The notes under the pieces are model-generated. The model had not been told where the DNA came from. It did not search any database and saw only the letters and a program-made list of their open reading frames with translations. The position numbers and the translations under genes were made by a program. DNA of 43,239 bases from DAOTUL01 sp034437435 (lineage in GTDB: Bacteria; Chloroflexota; Anaerolineae; Aggregatilineales; Phototrophicaceae): the NCBI GenBank assembly GCA_964417785.1, contig CAYQJO010000007.1:1-43239 (forward strand), in the 5' to 3' direction. The first letter of the stretch is position 1, and each line of letters starts with the position of its first letter. Of the stretch, positions 41,186 through 43,239 are shown in pieces.

Positions 41186-43018
41186 CTACCTGAATGTTGC
41201 CCAGCGAAAATCGTTAATGTCAGCCGGTGCCGTCAGGAGTGTGAGCAGAGCGCTATCGATTGTATAGAAGAGCAGCGCACCGTTGATACGTGTGAGGCCA
41301 GCGATAGATGTGCCATCGGGTGAGACGACCGTTTGCACCATATAGCCGGGGCTTTCGAGTAGTTGGGGGGAGCCGCCATCCAGTGCAGTTTCGACCAGTT
41401 GCACGCGACTGCCACCGATGCGGTCCGTGCTGCCAATCACGACTCGGACCGGTCCATCGCCACCAGCACTCAGAATGGCACCCTCTTCAACTCGAAGCAA
41501 AGTGCGGGGCGATGGCGGCTCCTGTGCCGGATCGATCACCACCAGCATGTCGGCTGTGTGGGCCAGAACGCGGCCATCTGCCAGCCAGCGAGCCTGGTCA
41601 AATGCGCCCAGTTCGATCACTGCGCCGGTGGTCGGGTCCAGCAGCGCGAGACCGGTCGCATTTTCCACCAGCAGGGCGTTGATGTTGCTGGCGAATCGCG
41701 GTTTCTGATAGCCGTCAATCAAGGGGGTGATGTCGCCCGTTGCCAGGTCAAGCAGTTTGATACCGTCACTGTCGGTGAATGCGAGTCGGCTGCCATCGGG
41801 ACTCAACGCCATATTGTCTGTCTCGACCTCTGCAACGACCGTCGTTTCGCCGCTGGCGTCGATCACACGGATGGCACTGGCGCTGCTGTAGGCGACGACC
41901 GATGGGCTGACGGCGTATGTGGTCACATCGGTCTCCGCCGTTGTCAGTGGCTCTGCCGGTCCACCGGATAAGCGCCAGAGTTGTTCGACACCAGCTACCG
42001 GCGCAATAAAATATGCGTCGGTGTTCAGATCGACACGATTCGACGCAAACGGATAACCAGGCCCCCAGGAATACGTGACGGCATTGGCAACCGGCAGCGG
42101 GAATCCGGTGCCGGTCAGGGGCCGGACCAGCACCAGCACGCCGCCGCGCAGCGACACCACCAGACTGCCATCCGGTGACCAGCGCGAGCGTGTCAGGTCC
42201 ACCAGTGTCTCGGCGGTCTGGAGTGCCACCAGATTGTCGCCCGTCAGGGAATACTGCTGGTAGAAGCCACTGTTGGGTTCTTCCGGTGACTGTGCAAAGG
42301 CGACCAGCGATCTGCTGCCGGTGGACTGTGGCAGGCGATACCGGGTGCCAGCGCTGAGCAAAGTCGATTGGGCGTTGGCGTTGGTGAGGTCCATCAGCAG
42401 CAGGCCACCATCTTCAGGAGCGAAGACCAGTTCGGTCTCGCTCCACCAGGAAACGCCGTATGATGACGGGATGGCGCTGGTGAGGACCATCGTGGTGCCG
42501 TCACGCCGGTAAATCCACCAGATATTGTTCTCGGCTTCGGCGGCCAGATAGGTGCCGTCGGGCGACCAGATCAGGCTCAGAAGTGGGCTGGCCGGAATGG
42601 TGTCGAAGACCGGTGTATCGTTGATGTTGAAAGCAACCCGTGCGCCGAAGGGTGTTGTGTAGGCGATGGTGCCGCCATCGGGCGACCAGGACAATGTGTC
42701 GCCGTAACCGCGTATGGGTGGGATGTCCGCGTCTGAGCCTTCCAGGAGGATCGGATCAGGATCGGGCATGTAGGTGGTATACAGGCCGTCTTCGCTGCGG
42801 TAGGCCAGCCAGTTGCCGTCGGGGCTGATACCGAAATCGACGACAAAGGTATCCGGCGGGCTGACGGTTGAGACTCCGCTGGCACCCAGGCCATAACGCT
42901 GTACCTGACCGCTGTTGAGCAAAATATAGAGTTCTGCCGGTAGATTCAGTCCGTCTTCTTGCGCCCGGACCCCGCTCAGCAACAAGATCGCTACCCAAAC
43001 GCCGAGCCAACGCAGCAT
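41186..43018 (-). CDS. Secreted PD40/TolB-like beta-propeller protein
   Basis: This is an exported protein of 610 residues. A Sec signal (1-20, SGVRAQ) is followed by beta-propeller repeats. Six carry the PD40 signature SPDG: FGISPDGNWLAY, LSWSPDGGTIAY, LIWSPDGTYLAA, SRWSPDGSLVVS, MALSPDGSRLAF and VVSPDGTSIAG. The spacing suggests one or two propellers. ATG 43018 begins the signal directly; an ATG four codons upstream (43030) is equally possible. Such repeats bind proteins or ligands and have no known catalysis. It is upstream of the response regulator and kinase on the same strand, so it could be an accessory sensor. That link is inference. Confidence 0.85.
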   Translation of the reverse strand: MLRWLGVWVAILLLSGVRAQEDGLNLPAELYILLNSGQVQRYGLGASGVSTVSPPDTFVVDFGISPDGNWLAYRSEDGLYTTYMPDPDPILLEGSDADIPPIRGYGDTLSWSPDGGTIAYTTPFGARVAFNINDTPVFDTIPASPLLSLIWSPDGTYLAAEAENNIWWIYRRDGTTMVLTSAIPSSYGVSWWSETELVFAPEDGGLLLMDLTNANAQSTLLSAGTRYRLPQSTGSRSLVAFAQSPEEPNSGFYQQYSLTGDNLVALQTAETLVDLTRSRWSPDGSLVVSLRGGVLVLVRPLTGTGFPLPVANAVTYSWGPGYPFASNRVDLNTDAYFIAPVAGVEQLWRLSGGPAEPLTTAETDVTTYAVSPSVVAYSSASAIRVIDASGETTVVAEVETDNMALSPDGSRLAFTDSDGIKLLDLATGDITPLIDGYQKPRFASNINALLVENATGLALLDPTTGAVIELGAFDQARWLADGRVLAHTADMLVVIDPAQEPPSPRTLLRVEEGAILSAGGDGPVRVVIGSTDRIGGSRVQLVETALDGGSPQLLESPGYMVQTVVSPDGTSIAGLTRINGALLFYTIDSALLTLLTAPADINDFRWATFR

Positions 43019-43093
43019 ACTTAACCCCATCTAAGACCAATACATATCGGGTTGGAGTATACTGACCAATGGTGCAAATCACAAAGGTTTATC

Positions 43094-43239
43094 ATGGTTT
43101 CACAAACAATCCGCAGCCGCGCTGTTGAGCGGTCGCCGGTGTTTTACGGTTGGGTGATCTGGGCCGTTGCCACGTTAGGTATTATGGCGACATCGCCCGG
43201 TCAATCCTTCACCGTGTCATTGTTCATCGACCATTATAT
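43094..43239 (+). CDS. MFS transporter (N-terminal fragment)
   Basis: This is the start of a major facilitator superfamily transporter; 48 residues are visible before the window ends. After a basic N-terminus, SPVFYGWVIWAVATLGIMAT is the first membrane helix, followed by SPGQSFTVSLFIDHY. The GWVI plus SPGQSF block is typical of MFS members related to oxalate/formate-antiporter-like proteins. AAAGG lies 7 bases before the ATG. Substrate cannot be told. It is divergent from the propeller gene across about 75 bp. Confidence 0.82.
   Translation, partial: MVSQTIRSRAVERSPVFYGWVIWAVATLGIMATSPGQSFTVSLFIDHY

Overview
The window reads as one end of an assembled contig, at roughly 57-60 % GC by eye, most likely from a member of the Chloroflexota (Anaerolineae-like). 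This placement is inference. It rests on a ferredoxin with the form typical of Chloroflexus/Roseiflexus relatives, many exported proteins with short Sec signals ending in A-x-A-Q or A-Q, a choice-of-anchor-Q beta-helix protein, a short sortase, and a clostripain-like protein. There is no rRNA, tRNA, CRISPR array, transposase or phage gene, and no gene-free stretch exceeds about 210 bp. The first 21 bases are not genomic: they match the 3' end of the Illumina TruSeq adapter and cut into the first gene.

Layout. 22-1739 (minus): Zn/Mn ABC uptake (ATPase fragment and TroA/ZnuA-type binding protein) behind a DtxR/MntR-like palindrome. 1798-3746: a GT4 glycosyltransferase and a divergent HD-domain protein. 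3723-7485 (minus): a ferric-iron ABC importer (binding protein, fused double permease, ATPase with C-terminal TOBE-like region). 7695-9950: a GH2 glycosidase, with a possible 40-residue small gene opposite its 3' end. 10111-12448 (minus): a radical SAM protein and an AzlCD amino-acid exporter. 12487-20868 (plus): NUDIX and GNAT enzymes; a secreted Gly-rich beta-helix protein translationally coupled to a sortase; a large secreted clostripain-like protein with Ser at the catalytic Cys position; a small DnaJ-type zinc-finger protein; and a hotdog thioesterase. 21037-22918: a ferredoxin and a GH4 glycosidase, each followed by a terminator-like hairpin.

23111-38912 (plus) is the outstanding region. 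Five genes totalling 15.8 kb are packed with gaps of 5, 3 and 13 bp and one 8-bp overlap, behind one good promoter and a leader inverted repeat. They encode a PhoD-type metallophosphoesterase lacking a signal peptide, a 1119-residue protein resembling DUF6603, and three large proteins (1118, 1545 and 633 residues) with no assignable function. None has a visible signal peptide or transmembrane helix. The arrangement suggests one stoichiometric assembly or pathway, and it is the best candidate here for an undescribed system.

38904-43030 (minus) holds an OmpR-type response regulator and HAMP histidine kinase downstream of a secreted PD40 beta-propeller protein. At 43094 the start of an MFS transporter runs off the end. 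The left half is mainly metal acquisition and carbohydrate or amino-acid handling, the middle is cell-surface biology, and the right half is the five-gene operon plus a signalling module.
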